From assembly GCF_000283155.1 (NCBI RefSeq), contig NW_004454171.1, positions 15,653,297-15,717,296 on the forward strand: a stretch of 64,000 nucleotides of DNA, in the 5' to 3' direction. This document shows positions 24,398 to 37,034 of this stretch, in pieces. The translations under genes were made by a program, and so were the position numbers. The stretch comes from Ceratotherium simum simum. Taxonomy: Eukaryota; Chordata; Mammalia; Perissodactyla; Rhinocerotidae. The notes beneath the pieces are model-generated. The model was not told the origin of the DNA. It was given only the letters and a program-made list of their open reading frames with translations, and did not search any database. How positions within the stretch are numbered: the first letter of the stretch is position 1; each line of letters opens with the position of its first letter.

Positions 24398-26510
24398 AAT
24401 AATTACATTTAATGTATTTTTATACATGCTTTTAAAATAAACAATATGGATTCAATCTATGGAAAGAGATGTATTCATTTGTGCGCGAAAAGATAATAGT
24501 TATTCTGTGTTCTTTATTATGTGAAACACTGAAGGCAAGCTTCCATCCTTTGGTTGTTGGGCCTTTAAAACAGCACAAAAATATAAACAAACCTTTTTTT
24601 TTAATAAACTATTTTTAGTCTGATCTGGCCTCCTTGATAAATAAGGCGAAACTACTTTTCTTGGATAAGGTCGTGAAGAACTTGAAGAACGTGATTTCTA
24701 GATAGCAACCTTACTGAAACAAACCCATGAGATCAAGGAACTATATTTTGAATTTCATTATGACTGCAGCTCTAAAAGATAGACTTTGTAAGATCAATGT
24801 AAATAGTACTTGGGAGAAAAAGTCTGTGCCAAATAGGATGACTAAATGAAAACTACCTTTACTCCCAGTTTATGGTTTAATTTGAGTATCATATAAACAT
24901 TCAGGAATAATTTATGTTCTTAATGTCAGAGATATTTGGAGGCTGCATTAAAGTCATATCATTCTGCAAATAAATATCATTTTAATGTGTTAAACACAGG
25001 CATCAGATTTAAGCAAAAACCTTCACACCATACAAAAAAAATGCACTAGCCTCCATTACTCGTATTTCTATGCCTACTGAATGAATACAATGTAGGAGAA
25101 AATGTGGGAGATAATAGAGCCTTCTTTTCTACTCTACTAAAGCTCACTGTATATTTTTTATACAGAGCCTTGTGTAGACTTTGTTAACTTTTTTCAATTT
25201 AGTACCTCAAAATCCACAGAAAAGTTTAAGTTCAATTTAGTGAATTTCTTTTAAATGGACAGAAGTTTAAAAACCCACTTTTATGGTAATCCCTGGCGAC
25301 TGAAAATATTAAAATAAATTAATAACGTTTATAATGAAGGTTAAAATGTCAAATTGAAAGTAGAACTAAATCAAGCAGGTGTGGCTAAAGAATGTTTCTA
25401 TTAGAATAAAATTACCTAAGAGGTTTGAATGCAGATTACGGTAAAAGATGCATTTAGCTAACTAGGAAGGCATTTTATAAATTAAACTCAAAAGAAGCAT
25501 TTTCAAAGCACTTTTCTTAAGTGCTGAGATCTAGTAAAGACATGAAAGGAAAAATATTAAGTTTAGAGGATTCTGAGACTTAAAACCTAGTAGGAGAAAT
25601 AAAATAAACCCAGATGGATATAAGCAGAAAACGCCATTGACAGAATTAACGCTAAATATCTGGGCAGTGAGCCATAAAATATATTAGTGAAAGAAATTAT
25701 AACTCTAAAGTCAGAAAAAGAGTTCTCTCTTTCCATCTCAACCACCCTTTCTCTCCACTTGCAGATATAGCTTACTTGACAAACATTCTAAAACTTAAAT
25801 GACACCATTTCCTTTCTGACATCTTGATCACAGCAAAATATGACCTCCAACATCCCCAGCGACTTCTAGTTAAGGTTCTCATCCGACTTAATTCTGATAT
25901 AAACACTTAGCAGTCTTAAACCTTAATATAATGACATTGCTTTGGGAGATCTATCGAGTTATTTTCTAGACATATTCTGCCCATAATATTTTTTTCACGC
26001 TATCTCCCACTGCCATCAAAGATATGATGCCAACCTCAGAAACAAAGTTACTTTTACTTTCCCTAGAGTGATAACTTGTCTTCATCTTTTCTCAGCAGCA
26101 CCCTTTATTTTTGTGAATTTCCTCTAGTCCCTTTTAGAGACCCATGCTCTTCTCATTATGCTTGATAGTAATTCATAGCATATTGGGGGTGGAATATATG
26201 TTACAAACAAAGCATAAAATTCTTCTCTAATACCCTAAAAGAGGCAATCATTCATCATCAATGGTAAACAAAATGGCATTGCCTCTGCCCTCCCAAGCCT
26301 GTGGTCCAGGGAAGACACACATGGTCTTTACTTTCCAGAGATACTGTTTCTCTATAGTTCATGTCAATAAAACCCCTTCAATAATTTCAACTAATTTTCT
26401 TACTTGCAGCTTTCTTTCTTTCTCAATCCTGTCTACATATGGATACTAGAATTAATTTTTAATGCACTTCTATTATCTTCTGACTCATTTGCAGAAAGAA
26501 CATGAAATGG
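24398..26510. other. Unique-looking intron sequence
   Basis: There is no gene or clear repeat in about 2.1 kb. Short frames (for example 26261-26449) lack motifs. Confidence 0.5.
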
Positions 26511-26514
26511 TTCC

Positions 26515-26620
26515 TGTATGCCCCACTCCCTCCAAAGCCCAGCCAATATTAAACTCCTTAACATAGTATTTCAGGCTCTCTACAATTTGATCCACTATAT
26601 CCTTCCAATCTTGTATCATA
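26515..26620. repeat. Possible L2 fragment
   Basis: 'atttcaggctctctacaatt' followed by 'tgatccactatatccttcc' resembles the L2 phrase 'aaggccctacatgatctggcc'. It is short and weak. Confidence 0.35.
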
Positions 26621-26624
26621 ACAC

Positions 26625-26854
26625 AAGAACTAACATTTAATGTTGCTTTATGAGACATGTACTTTGATCATTGTTTTGCATACATTTTCTTACTTGTGGC
26701 TGACAATAACCAGATGAGATGTGTACTCTTACGGCATTTTTTTCAGACGAAGAAACAAATGCAGAGAGTTTACACCATCACCTAAATCCACATACCTAGT
26801 GAATGCTGGATCTGGGGTTAAACCTAGTGTTATTTGATTTCAGAACTTGGGCAC
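26625..26854 (+). repeat. MIR SINE, left part, split by an LTR
   Basis: 'ttttcttacttgtggctgac', then 'cagacgaagaaacaaatgca', 'gagagtttacaccatcacct' and 'ctagtgaatgctggatctgg' follow MIR. After the LTR, about 27337-27370 ('ctggaaccctactctactcc') fits the remaining MIR end. Confidence 0.65.
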
Positions 26855-27331
26855 TGTAAGCTAAATAATGGCCCCCAAAGATATCAGGTCCTAATCCCTG
26901 GAACCTGTAAAACTTGTTACCTTATATGGCATAGCCTATGCAGATGTGATTAAATTGACAATCTTAAAATGTAATGATTATCCTAGATTATCTGGATGGA
27001 CCTTAAATGCAGTCACAAGTCTCACACGAGTGAGGCAGAGGGATATTTGACACAGACAGGAGAGGAAGAGGCAATGTGACCATAGAGGCAGAGAGTGCAG
27101 TGACGTGGCCACCAACGAAGGAATGGCAGCAACCACCAGGAACTGAAGAGGCAAAGAATAGATTCTCCCTTAGAGCCTTTGGAGGGGGAGAAGCCCTGCC
27201 AATACCTTGATTGGCCCAGTAATACTGATTTCAGAATTTTGGTCTGTGGAACTGAGGGAAAATTAATTTCTATTGTTTAAAGCCATCAAATTTGTGATAA
27301 TTTGTTACAGTAGCTATAGGAAGCTAGTACA
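26855..27331 (+). mobile_element. Solo LTR of MaLR/ERVL type with 5-bp target duplication
   Basis: The 477-bp element begins TGTAAGCTAAATAATGG and ends GCTAGTACA, with TG...CA ends and flanked by the 5-bp duplication ggcac (26850-26854 and 27332-27336). The interior phrases ('ggtcctaatccctggaacct', 'atgcagatgtgattaaattg', 'attctcccttagagcctttg', 'taaagccatcaaatttgtga') belong to an abundant non-coding mammalian LTR-like family of the MLT1/MaLR style. No internal viral gene or second LTR is present, so it is a solo LTR left by recombination. The family name is tentative. Confidence 0.75.
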
Positions 27332-27402
27332 GGCACTGGAACCCTACTCTACTCCGCTGCCCATAGGCAAATCCCCTGGTTCCCAAATCAAAATCGATTT
27401 GA

Positions 27403-27651
27403 TGGGGCCGGCCCAGTGGCGCAGAGGTTAAGTGCGCACACTCCACTGCGGCAGCCCGGGGTTCGTAGGTTCGGATCCCGGGCGGACACGACGCACCGCT
27501 TGTTAAGCCATGCTGTGGCGGCGTCGCATATAAAGTGGAGGAAGATGGGCACAGATTTTAGCCCAGGGCCGATCTCCCTTAGCAAAAAGAGGAGGATTGG
27601 CAATGGATGTTAGCTCAGGGCTGGTCTTCCTCACAAAAACAAACAAACAAA
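27403..27651 (+). repeat. ERE-family SINE, short form
   Basis: The head is tggggccggcccagtggcgc, the B-box region is ggttcggatcccgg, and the tail is aaaaacaaacaaacaaa. The near-perfect duplication is aaatcgatttga (27391-27402) and aaatcaatttga (27652-27663, one mismatch). Confidence 0.94.
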
Positions 27652-27664
27652 AAATCAATTTGAG

Positions 27665-28260
27665 TAGGAATTAGAGAGTGATGGCCACAGGACCGGGTTC
27701 AAGGGCATTACTTCCAAGTCTGTAGCGGCCTGGATAGAGAAAGCAAACAATCCAACCCTGAAGGAAATGGGTGCCCAAAGGCTGGAAATACTCTTCAAAA
27801 ACAAGGCACCAAGTTAGAGTCAAAGAAGTGTCAAAGAAGACTTAGGCTGAGGATAACCCTAAAAACCTGTGTAGGCTTCATTTTCACATACTGAAAGAAA
27901 AGTTGGTTCTTGAACTTTGCAGGGCTAATCCCGCAGGATGGAGATAACTGGTTGTGGCTGAAGGGAGAGATACCATGTAAAGCAGACTAGTAAGACAGGT
28001 TGGATGAATATAGTCACATGGATTCACTGCTGGGTGAGCAACCACAAGCAGGAGCATGGTTTAATGAAATAGCAACATAAAAGCAGATCCCTAGCTACAC
28101 GTGACAGTGACAGAGCTTTGTCTTTGACTGATTCTACTCAAAATAGTCATCAATAAGTGTTAGAAACAGAAAAACACCAGGATCAGGATGGAGATTTTGT
28201 CACCTAGGGCTATACATCTTTCAGCGACAAAAGATAGTTAATTAAGCCAGATCGAATCTA
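27665..28260. other. Unclassified intron sequence
   Basis: No gene or recognisable element is seen. Confidence 0.45.
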
Positions 28261-28269
28261 TTAAAAAGT

Positions 28270-28430
28270 GTTAAATAAATGATTCATTATTAAGGAAAAA
28301 GAATTTTTTTCTCATAACGTTCACCAAAATAAATTGTCAGGTGAATTTAAGACATAATTGCAAAACACTGAAACTGTGAATTTTATAAAAATTTGGTATA
28401 GAGAAGGCCTTTCTAAGAACTACAAAAAGG
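28270..28430 (+). repeat. L1ME-type ORF2 fragment, left part of a split element
   Basis: 'aaactgtgaattttataaaa' followed by 'tagagaaggcctttctaaga' matches the older L1ME ORF2 C-terminal segment. It resumes at 33793 after the younger L1. Confidence 0.65.
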
Positions 28431-29830
28431 TAGTGACATCAGCAAGATGGTGGGATAAATCATTCTTGTCCTGCTCAGAGAAAGACCAACTAGCAACTAT
28501 GCATAGACAAGATTCCTATGTGAGAATCCCAGAACCAGGGGTGACGCTAAAACACCCCACTGAACCACAAAAAACAACGAAAAATGCATTTGAAGGGCAA
28601 GAGGAGTGGTTTCACTTTGACCCAAGCACCTCTCTCCAAGGCTAGCACAGCACGGCACTGAGACGGTCCCCCTGGGCCTATGGTTTCCCCACTGGGAAAA
28701 AAGATCCCAAGATGAGCATACAGCATCCCTAGTGTTATGGGCACTTCCCAGGAGGCCCACTTAGGTTTCGCCTCATGGGGATCACTGGGGGAGTAAGAGG
28801 GGCTAGACTGCCAGGGATCAGTTAGAGATGGAGAAGGGAAGAGGAGCTGACAGCAACTAATGCAGAGATCACTGTGAACCACGTTCCTGCTGGCAGCAAG
28901 GCCTGAGCAGAGATCGCAGCCAGTGGCTCCTCCCATTTGCAGAGCCAAGATGATGACCCCATCTGACCAGAAAGCTCAATTAGCCAGGTTTGGCTCTGGG
29001 TCCCCAGCCAAAGGGCCTTACCAGTGATAGAGCCCATTTAATGGCTCACCCAGACAAGGATGCAAGTTAGCATCCCTGCCCAAATGTAGAGCATAGCCTC
29101 TGGCCCCACTTGACCAGGGAGACCTACCAGTGTACCCTGGGCAGTCCCATAGCCCAGGCTATGACCCCACCTGGGTAGGAAGCCAAGCCAGTTGCTCTGT
29201 CCAACTGTTTAGCATAGCCTCCAGCCCTGCCTGAACAGTAACCATGAGCAGCCTCAGAATCCAGCATACGTCTGGACACGGAGCACAACCTATGGCCCTG
29301 CTCAGCAGTGGAGACCAGTCATGGCCCTGCCCATTGCCGAGCATAGCCTGAGGTCCCATCCAATCCCAGGTCCTTGATGGTGGCCTAAGCTAAATGCTGA
29401 GTCAAGCCAGTGGCACCATCTAGATGGGGAGCACAACCTGGGGCCTCACCCAACCAGGGCCAACTTCAGAAGCCAGCCTGCAGCCCTGCCCAACAGCAGA
29501 GTTCAACCAGCAGCACTAATGTGCCAAGGAATGTAGCCTGTGACCCTGGCCAACCAGAGGGGATTGCCGAGCCCAGCTAGTGGTCCCACCTGACTATGGA
29601 GCCAAACCAGCAGCCCCACCTGATGAGAGAGCCCAACCAGCAGCCCACTTGAATAGCAAGAGCCAAGCCAGCAGGCTCAGCCAACCACACAGCTCATCCA
29701 GCAGCACCCCCACCTCAGAGAATAGGTAGCAGCCTCACCCAACTAGAGGTGCTGACAGCAAGCCCTTCCTGCCTGTGGTCACTACCATCTAACCCATCCA
29801 GAGCCCCAAACTGAGCTGAGTATTATCAGT
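28431..29830 (+). repeat. L1 5' UTR with degenerate tandem units
   Basis: It starts 'gtgacatcagcaagatggtg', an L1-type 5' end. From about 28940 to 29740 the sequence is GC-rich and repeats a 30-45 bp theme around 'gagcccaaccagcagccc(ca)cctga'. No coding frame follows the plus strand; minus-strand frames here (133 residues at 28948-28547) are incidental. Such 5' UTR sequence would have held the internal promoter of the L1. Confidence 0.75.
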
Positions 29831-31990
29831 TTAAAATAGGATGTTATAACTATAAGACAGTTTATGTAAGCTTCATGGTAACAACAGAGGAAAAATCTGT
29901 AGTAGATAAACAATACATAGACATATAGGAATCAAAGCACACCACCACAATAAGTCATCAAATCACAAAAGAAGACAGCAAGAGGAAGATAACAGAATAA
30001 AGGATCTATAAAACAGTCAGAAAACAATTAACCAAAATGGCAACAGTAAGTCCATATCTATCAATAATTACTTTAAACATAAATGGATTAAATTCTCCAA
30101 TCAAAAGACATAGAATGGCTGAATGGTTAAAAGACAAGAAACAAGATCCAATGATATTCTGCCTACAAGAGACTCACTATAGTTTTAAAGACACACATAG
30201 CCTGGAAGTGAAGAGGTGGAAAAGACATTCCACACAAATGGTAACCAAAAGAGAGCAGGGGTAGCTATACTTATATCAGAAAAAGTAGATTTTAAGTTAA
30301 AAATAGTCACAAGAAACAAAGAAGGTCACTGTATAATGATAAAGGGATCAATTCATAAGGAAGATTTAACAATTGTAAATATTTATGCACCCAACATCAG
30401 AGCACCTACACATATAAAGCAAATAATAACAGAACTATAAGAAGAAATAAACAGCAATATAACAATAGTGAGGACTTTAATACCCCACTGTCAACAATGG
30501 ATAGATCACCTAGAGAGAAAATCAATAATTAAACAGTAGATTTGAACAACACTATAGAGCAAATGGACATAGCAGACATATACAGAACATTCCATCCAAC
30601 AACAGCAGAACACACATTCTTTTCAAGTGCACATGGAACATTCTCCAGAATAGATCATATGTTAGGCTTCAAAACAGTCTTAACAAATTAAAGAAGATTG
30701 AAATTATATCATGTATCTTTTCTGACCACAGTGGTATGAAACTAGATATCAATAATAGGAGGAAAGTTGGGAAATTCACAAATATGTGGAAATTAAACAC
30801 ATACACCTGAACAAACAATGGATCAAAGAAGAAATCAAATGGGAAATCAAAAAATATCTTGAGACAAATGACAATGGAAATACAACACACCAAAATTTAT
30901 GGGAAGCATTAAAAGCAATTTTAAGAGGCAAGTTTATAGCCATAAACATCTACCTTCAAAAAAAGAGAAAGATCTTAACCCACCTTTATACCTCAAGGAA
31001 TAGGGGAAAAAAGAACAAACTAAGCTCAAAGTTAGCAGAAGGAAGGAAATAATAAAGATTAGAGCAGAAATAAATGAAATATAGAATAGAAAAACAATAG
31101 AAGAAATAAATGAAATACAGAATAGAAAAACAATACAAAAGACCAACAAAACTAAGAGTTGGTTTTTTGAAAAGATAAACAAAATTGACAAACCTTTCAC
31201 TAAACTAACCAAGAAAAAGAAGAGAGAGGACTCAAATGAATAAAATCATCAATGAAAGAGAAGACATTACAAGTGATACCACAAGATTCCTAAGGATCAG
31301 AAGAGCCTACTATGAACAATTATATTCCAACAAATTGGATAACCTCGAAAAATGGATAAATATCTAGAAACATACAACCTACAAAGACTGAATCTGGAAG
31401 AAATAAAAAATCTGAACAGACCAATAATGAGTAAGAGATTGAAACAGTAATCAAAAGCCTCCTAAAACAGAAACATCCAGGACCAGATAGTTTCACTGGT
31501 GAATTCTACCAAATGAATTTAAAAAAGAATTAACACCAATCCTTCTGAAACTCCCCCAAAAAACTAAAGAGGAAGGAATACTCCCAAACTCCTCATTTTA
31601 TGAGGCTAGCATTACCCTGACACCAAAGCCAGATGAGGACACAAAAGACAAGAAAACTACAGGTCAGTATCCCTGACGAATATAAATTGAAAAATTCTCA
31701 ACAAAATATTAACAAATCAAATTAACAGCACATTTATAGGATCGTACGCCATAATTAAGTGGGATTTACCCCTGGGATGCAAGGATGGTTCAACATATGC
31801 AAGTCAATAAATGTGATACACGCATCAATATAATGAAGGATAAAAATCACATGATCCTCATAATAGATGCAGAAAAGCAGTTGACAAAATTCAACATCCT
31901 TTCATGATAAAAACTCTCAATAAATTGGGTACAAGCGGAACATAACTCTACATAATAAAGCCCATATATAATAATACTACAGTCAACATA
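29831..31990 (+). pseudogene. L1 ORF2, endonuclease and first part of RT
   Basis: The frame starts near 30037 with MATVSPYLSIITLNINGLNS. It has the endonuclease asparagine context (LNINGLN) and glutamate (LQETH), and a frameshift at about 30240 into GVAILISEKVDFK. RT-region pieces follow through about 31900. No ORF1 (coiled-coil RNA-binding protein) frame was found between the 5' UTR and ORF2, where it should lie. Stops and frameshifts are frequent. It encodes a reverse transcriptase/endonuclease relative that is not functional in this copy. Confidence 0.88.
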
Positions 31991-33785
31991 ATATCCCATG
32001 CTTATGGGATTGGAATAATTAATATTGTTAAAATGTCCATACTACCCAAAGCAATCTACAGATTCAATGAAATTCCTATCAAAATTCCAATGGCATTTTT
32101 CACAGAAATAGAAAACACAATCCTAAAATTCTATAGAGATATAAAAGACTCCGAATAGTCAAAGCAATAATGAGAAAGAAGAACAAAGCTAAAGGCATCA
32201 TACTTCCTGATTTCAAACCATATTACAAAGCTATAGTAATCAAAACAGTATGGAACTTGCATGAAAACAGATGTATAAATCAATGAAACAGAATCGAGAG
32301 CCCAGAAATAAACCCACGCGTATATAGATAAAGGATCCAAGTTTACTCAATGGAGAAACAATAGTCTCTTCAATAAATGGTGTTGGGAAAATTGGATATT
32401 CACATGAAAAAGAATGAAGCAGATCCCTATCTTTCACCACTCACAAAAATTAACTCAAAATGGATTAGATTTGGACCTAACAACTGATTCTATAAAACTA
32501 CTAAAAGAAAACATGGGGGAAAAGCTCCTTGATACTGGTCTTGGTAATGATTTTTTGGATACGAGACCAAAAGCACAGGAAATAAAAGCAAAAATAAACA
32601 AGTGGGACTACATCAAACTAAAAAAGCTTCTTCAAAGCAAAAGAAACTGTCAACAAAATGAAAAGGCAACCTACAGAATGTGAGAAAATATTTGCAGACC
32701 GTATATCTGATAAGGTGTTAATTTCCAAAATACATGAGGAAATTCTACAACTCAATAACAAAAAAACAAATAACCCAATTAAAAAACGGGCAAAGTACCT
32801 GAATAGACATTTTTCCAAAGAAGACATTCAAAAGGCCAACAGATACATAAAATTGTGCTCAATATCTCTAACCCTCAGGGAAATGCAAATCAAAACCACA
32901 GTGAGATATCAGCACACATCTGTCAGAATGGCTATCATCAAGAAGAGAAGAGATGATAAGTGCTGGCGAGGATGTGGAGAAAAGGAAACCCTTGTGCACT
33001 GTTGGTGGGAATGTATTTTGGTATAATCATTATGAAAACAGTGTGAAGGCCCCTCAAAAAATTAAAAATAGAACTATCAAATGATCCAGCAATCTCACTT
33101 CTGGGTATATATCCAAAAGAAATGAAATCAGGATCTCAAAGAGATATCTGCACCCTCATGTTCATCGTAGCATTATTCACAATAGCCAAGACATGTAAAG
33201 AACCTAAGTGTCCACCAACAGATGAATGGATAAAGAAAACATGACATGTATATATATATATATATATATAAAATAGAATATTAGTCAGTCATAGAAACAG
33301 GAACCCCTGCCATTTTTAACAACAGGGATGAATCTTGAAGGCATTATGCTAAGTGAAATAAGTCAGACAGAGAAAGACAAATACTGTATGATGTTACTTA
33401 TATGTGGAATCTACAAAAGCCAAACTCATAGAAACGGATAGCAGAATAGTGGTTGCCAGGGGCAGGGGGTAGGGGAATGGAGGAAATGGTTATAAGATGA
33501 ATAGGTTCTCAGGATATAATATATAGTATGGTGACTATAGTTAATAATAATGTGTTGTGTACTTGAAAGTTGCTGAGAGTAAATCTTAAATGTTCTCACC
33601 ACACATACACAAAAAAGGTAACTATGTGAGGTGATGGATGTGTTAACTAACCTCATTGTAGTAATCATTTCACAGTATATACATATAACAAATCATCACA
33701 TTGTACCTTAAACTTACACGATGTTATATGTCATTTATATCTCAGTAAACCTGTGGAAAAAATATCATTGGGGGAAAAAAAAGAA
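31991..33785 (+). pseudogene. L1 ORF2 C-terminus and 3' UTR, after an internal deletion
   Basis: At about 31995-32010 the sequence jumps from 'actacagtcaacataatatc' to 'catgcttatgggattggaat'. About 0.5 kb of the usual ORF2 is missing, including the FADD catalytic region. The cysteine-rich C-terminus is intact in part: [18 protein letters not shown] at about 32960-33016. A TA run lies at 33247-33270 in the 3' UTR, and the element ends with 'tctcagtaaacctgtgg' and an A-rich tail. Confidence 0.88.
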
Positions 33786-33792
33786 TAATAAA

Positions 33793-34745
33793 AAGATGAA
33801 CTATAAAGGATGTAGTTGGTAGACATTACTACGTACAACCAAAGAATTTTGAGACGTGAAAATATGATAAATGGTAACAAAAGGCCAATAAAAATTTGGA
33901 AAAAATCTTTGCATCATTCATAACAGATAAGAAAATTAACTCAACGTTTTAAAAGATCTTATAAATCAATAAGAAAAAAAAAAAAAAGCACTACAAATTG
34001 AAAACCGAAGAGCACAAACAGGAAACACACACACACAGACACACACACACACACACAGAAATACACCTGGACAAGGCACAAAGAAAAAAACAGATTACCT
34101 TCCTCAGCATTAAAGAAATGAAAAAATACACAATTAGCTGCTACTTTAACCTATCAAATTTGAAAATATGAAACAATAATTAAATACTCAGTGTTTGGCA
34201 AACATACAGAAAAATAGACACCCTCATGTACTGCTTGCAAAAATGATACATTTTGGAGAGTGATTTCAAATTATGTCAAATGTTTTAAAATATAAATAAT
34301 AATTAATATAAAAATTCTACTTTGCATTCTTTTTACTCTCAGGACAGAATCTGCAATGTGTGCAAAGCTGTATACTATTCAGTGAAGACCTATTAAATTT
34401 GTGTATAATCAAAAGCATCCCATAAATCAAATAGTGAGGAACTGAATTGGTGAATTATGGTGCATCCATTTAATGCAAGGCTACTGGCCCATTAAAAAAT
34501 ATTGATAAATAGTTGCTTACAGAATGTATATAAAATTAAATGTAGATGAGAAAACAATATGGTTAATATGAACCAATTTTTATTAAAAATAGATATGCAT
34601 ATATGTACAGTGCTTGTATCACGGTGGTAGAATTACGGTTGATGTTATCGTTTATCTTTCTTATCTATATTTAAATGTTTTCCTACAATAAAAATGAATT
34701 TCTTCTTTTGTGGTAAGAGAAAAGGATTTTTGTAGCAATAAGAAA
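33793..34745 (+). repeat. L1ME-type ORF2 end and 3' UTR, right part of a split element
   Basis: This continues the older L1 interrupted by 28431-33790. Phrases include 'aacaaaaggccaataaaaat', 'aaaatctttgcatcattcat', 'gatcttataaatcaataag' and 'gtttggcaaacatacag'. It ends 'tctttcttatctatatttaa' and 'tcctacaataaaaatgaatt'. A CA microsatellite lies at about 34025-34060. Confidence 0.72.
34025..34060 (+). repeat. CA dinucleotide microsatellite
   Basis: An (AC)n run is interrupted by a single G (acacacacacacagacacac and then acacacacacacag). It is probably length-variable. Confidence 0.85.
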
Positions 34746-37030
34746 GTTAAAAAGTTCTTAAAGGAATCGGTATATGGTCTTTGCCCATAGTATTATTTTA
34801 GTTCATTTGTATTATCCAATAAAATTCAAAGTTAGAGAATCCCTTCAGGTATTATTAAAAATAGATACAGAACCAAGATAGACCTGTAGACCTGAATAGC
34901 TTGTTATCTGAGCCTGCACAGCGGACTTCTCTTTCAGCAAGTAACCTTTCTACTGGGCGTTACACATCTACTCAGGCGTCTGCTGGTTCTGTGTCTGATT
35001 AAGCTTTCTACTCTCACAGAGTAGGTGCTCAGGAATTACATGCCTAACATAAGAATGAATTCTATGCCTAGTCACGGCTACCTCTGCACTTTCCAGGCCG
35101 TAAAGATCTTTGATTTGAGTAATTGGTGTATCTGCAAAATCACTACGTCAGAAGATCATACTGATGTTGTAAAAATGAGGCATATGTGACATTGTATGTT
35201 CATATGTTCAAGTCCTTGTCTTAACATAGAAGCTAAATCTAATTTATCTTTACTTAGTTGAATTTACTTATATTTTTTTCCTCTAGATTTTGTATAACTG
35301 TAACAATTCTGTGCAGGAGTTGGAATACAAATATATTTACTTCATTTTAATATGGTTAAGGGGAAGGCACATTTAAAAATGCTATAATAAAAATGAGCTT
35401 TTAATTTTTGAATGCAGTTGTAAACATGATATAAAAGTTATTATTTTACTACTAAACAGTGGTCTTTGGTAACATAATGTAAAATCATATACCGTACTAT
35501 GAATATATTCTTAAAACTTTACCTTGCATAGCAAATGTACTACCTAACCACTGCATATAAATTATTTTACGTAAGTTTTGCAAGTGTTATTTTCACCACA
35601 GATTTCTCTTAAATTCTATGTTTTCAAGCCACTGTAATTAATTTTTTAAATTGCTTATCAAGCTAAAATATACTGGAATAAAAATAAAATAAAAATAAAA
35701 TAAAAGTGATTTAATTCACTTAAAATAATTTATTGATATGTTTGCAAATTCAAAGAATAGATGCTTAACTCAAGGACAGTCTAAAATAAAGCAAACTTTC
35801 TTATGTTTTAGAGGTACTATTATAGCTAATATTCAGTTCTGTAGCAACACTGCCAGAAATGCCGCTTCTCACCAGTATTAAAAGAGTTAAGAGAAAATTA
35901 CTACAGTTAATTTAGATTTTGACTGTTTGCACTCCTACTTTAATTTCAGCAAAACTGTTTCTAAAGCCTCATGTTTAACCATTATTCTAGATTTATAAAA
36001 CTAGATCTTTTAGAAATTATATTGAGAGAGTGTTAAGACATCTAAATTGGCCCATAAAATATTGGCTTATTTTCTTACCAGGGAAGGCTCTGAGAAAGCA
36101 ATAATTCTGGTATTTAATGTCTAAGAGACTAAAGCTTTGAAAATTGTTATTGTTGCAAAGCAGAAAACATTAAAATATTTTCAGTTTTCCTGAAGCTTTT
36201 ATCCACCTTTATACTCAGCACTTAGATACATTACGATATGCACAGTTATGTCACAGAGACAGTTTGCATTATTTATGTGGCTTTTAGTTTATAATAATGT
36301 CAAGCCTGTACGAATGCATAATACAGAGAGGAATGTAGGTGCATTTGCCACAGCGGGGGCTGTAACTCATTTCCACCTGAAAGAAAATGATCAGTATTAT
36401 GAAATAAAAAGAAAAATCTAAGAAAAAGTACCTTTACTTTACAAATAAGCAACACTCTTAAGAAATTTTGTTCTACCTAATCAGCATTTTGAATGAGATG
36501 GCTCACATTCAACTAGTTTCTCAATAATCAGTAAGCAAATCCTAACATCCAATATATTTTAAAATATCTATCTTTTCCAGATGATCATGTGATTGGTACA
36601 TCTGGTTTTGATCCGACAGAAAGACTGGGGTCATTTTGATTCGAGTTAAGAGAAGAGAACATGTAGGCAAAAAGGTTTGAGAAAAAAATGTTGGATATTA
36701 TACCATGAATGAGGCAATGTAGAGGGTGTCTTGAAACTACATATCTTTTAGATTAACTCAGGGTAACGAGTGTTCTCCCAGACTATTTCTTAACTATAAT
36801 GGTGACTTTACAACACACAAATTTTATTTTATTTTTAAGTGCAATTACCTTAGAACAATTTTGTTTGTCTGTTTCTTGGTTTGTCCTGAAACATTTTGTA
36901 CCAATTTTTTTTTTCATTAGTCACTGGATTTAGAAAAAACCAAATCTACTCTGATCAAAATTGGAATTAGGGGGTGAGAAAGCCACCCTCTGTCTTTCAG
37001 CAATACCTTCCCCACTTCTACTGTGGAGGC
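34746..37030. other. Unique-looking intron sequence
   Basis: About 2.3 kb lacks recognisable repeats or exons. On the minus strand, 36380-36300 has a good splice acceptor (cattttctttcag) followed by a short frame, but it does not fit the MALRD1 phase (see rejected items). Confidence 0.55.
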
Positions 37031-37034
37031 ATCT

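Noticed and set aside
28547..28948. 133-residue open frame on the minus strand
   Set aside because: It is the antisense of the GC-rich L1 5' UTR, where stop codons are sparse because of composition.
30037..33026. Possible active L1 reverse transcriptase
   Set aside because: Frameshifts (for example near 30240), many stops, no ORF1 and a deletion across the catalytic region show it cannot be active.
36300..36380. Possible further MALRD1 exon on the minus strand after a strong acceptor (cattttctttcag)
   Set aside because: The incoming phase (two bases AA) gives AAG TGG AAA TGA, a stop at once. The alternative frame (VEMSYSPRCGKCTYIP) has no MAM similarity and no donor was found.
34746..37030. 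Possible ultraconserved or enhancer element in a repeat-free stretch
   Set aside because: Absence of repeats alone is not evidence of function, and conservation cannot be judged from one sequence.
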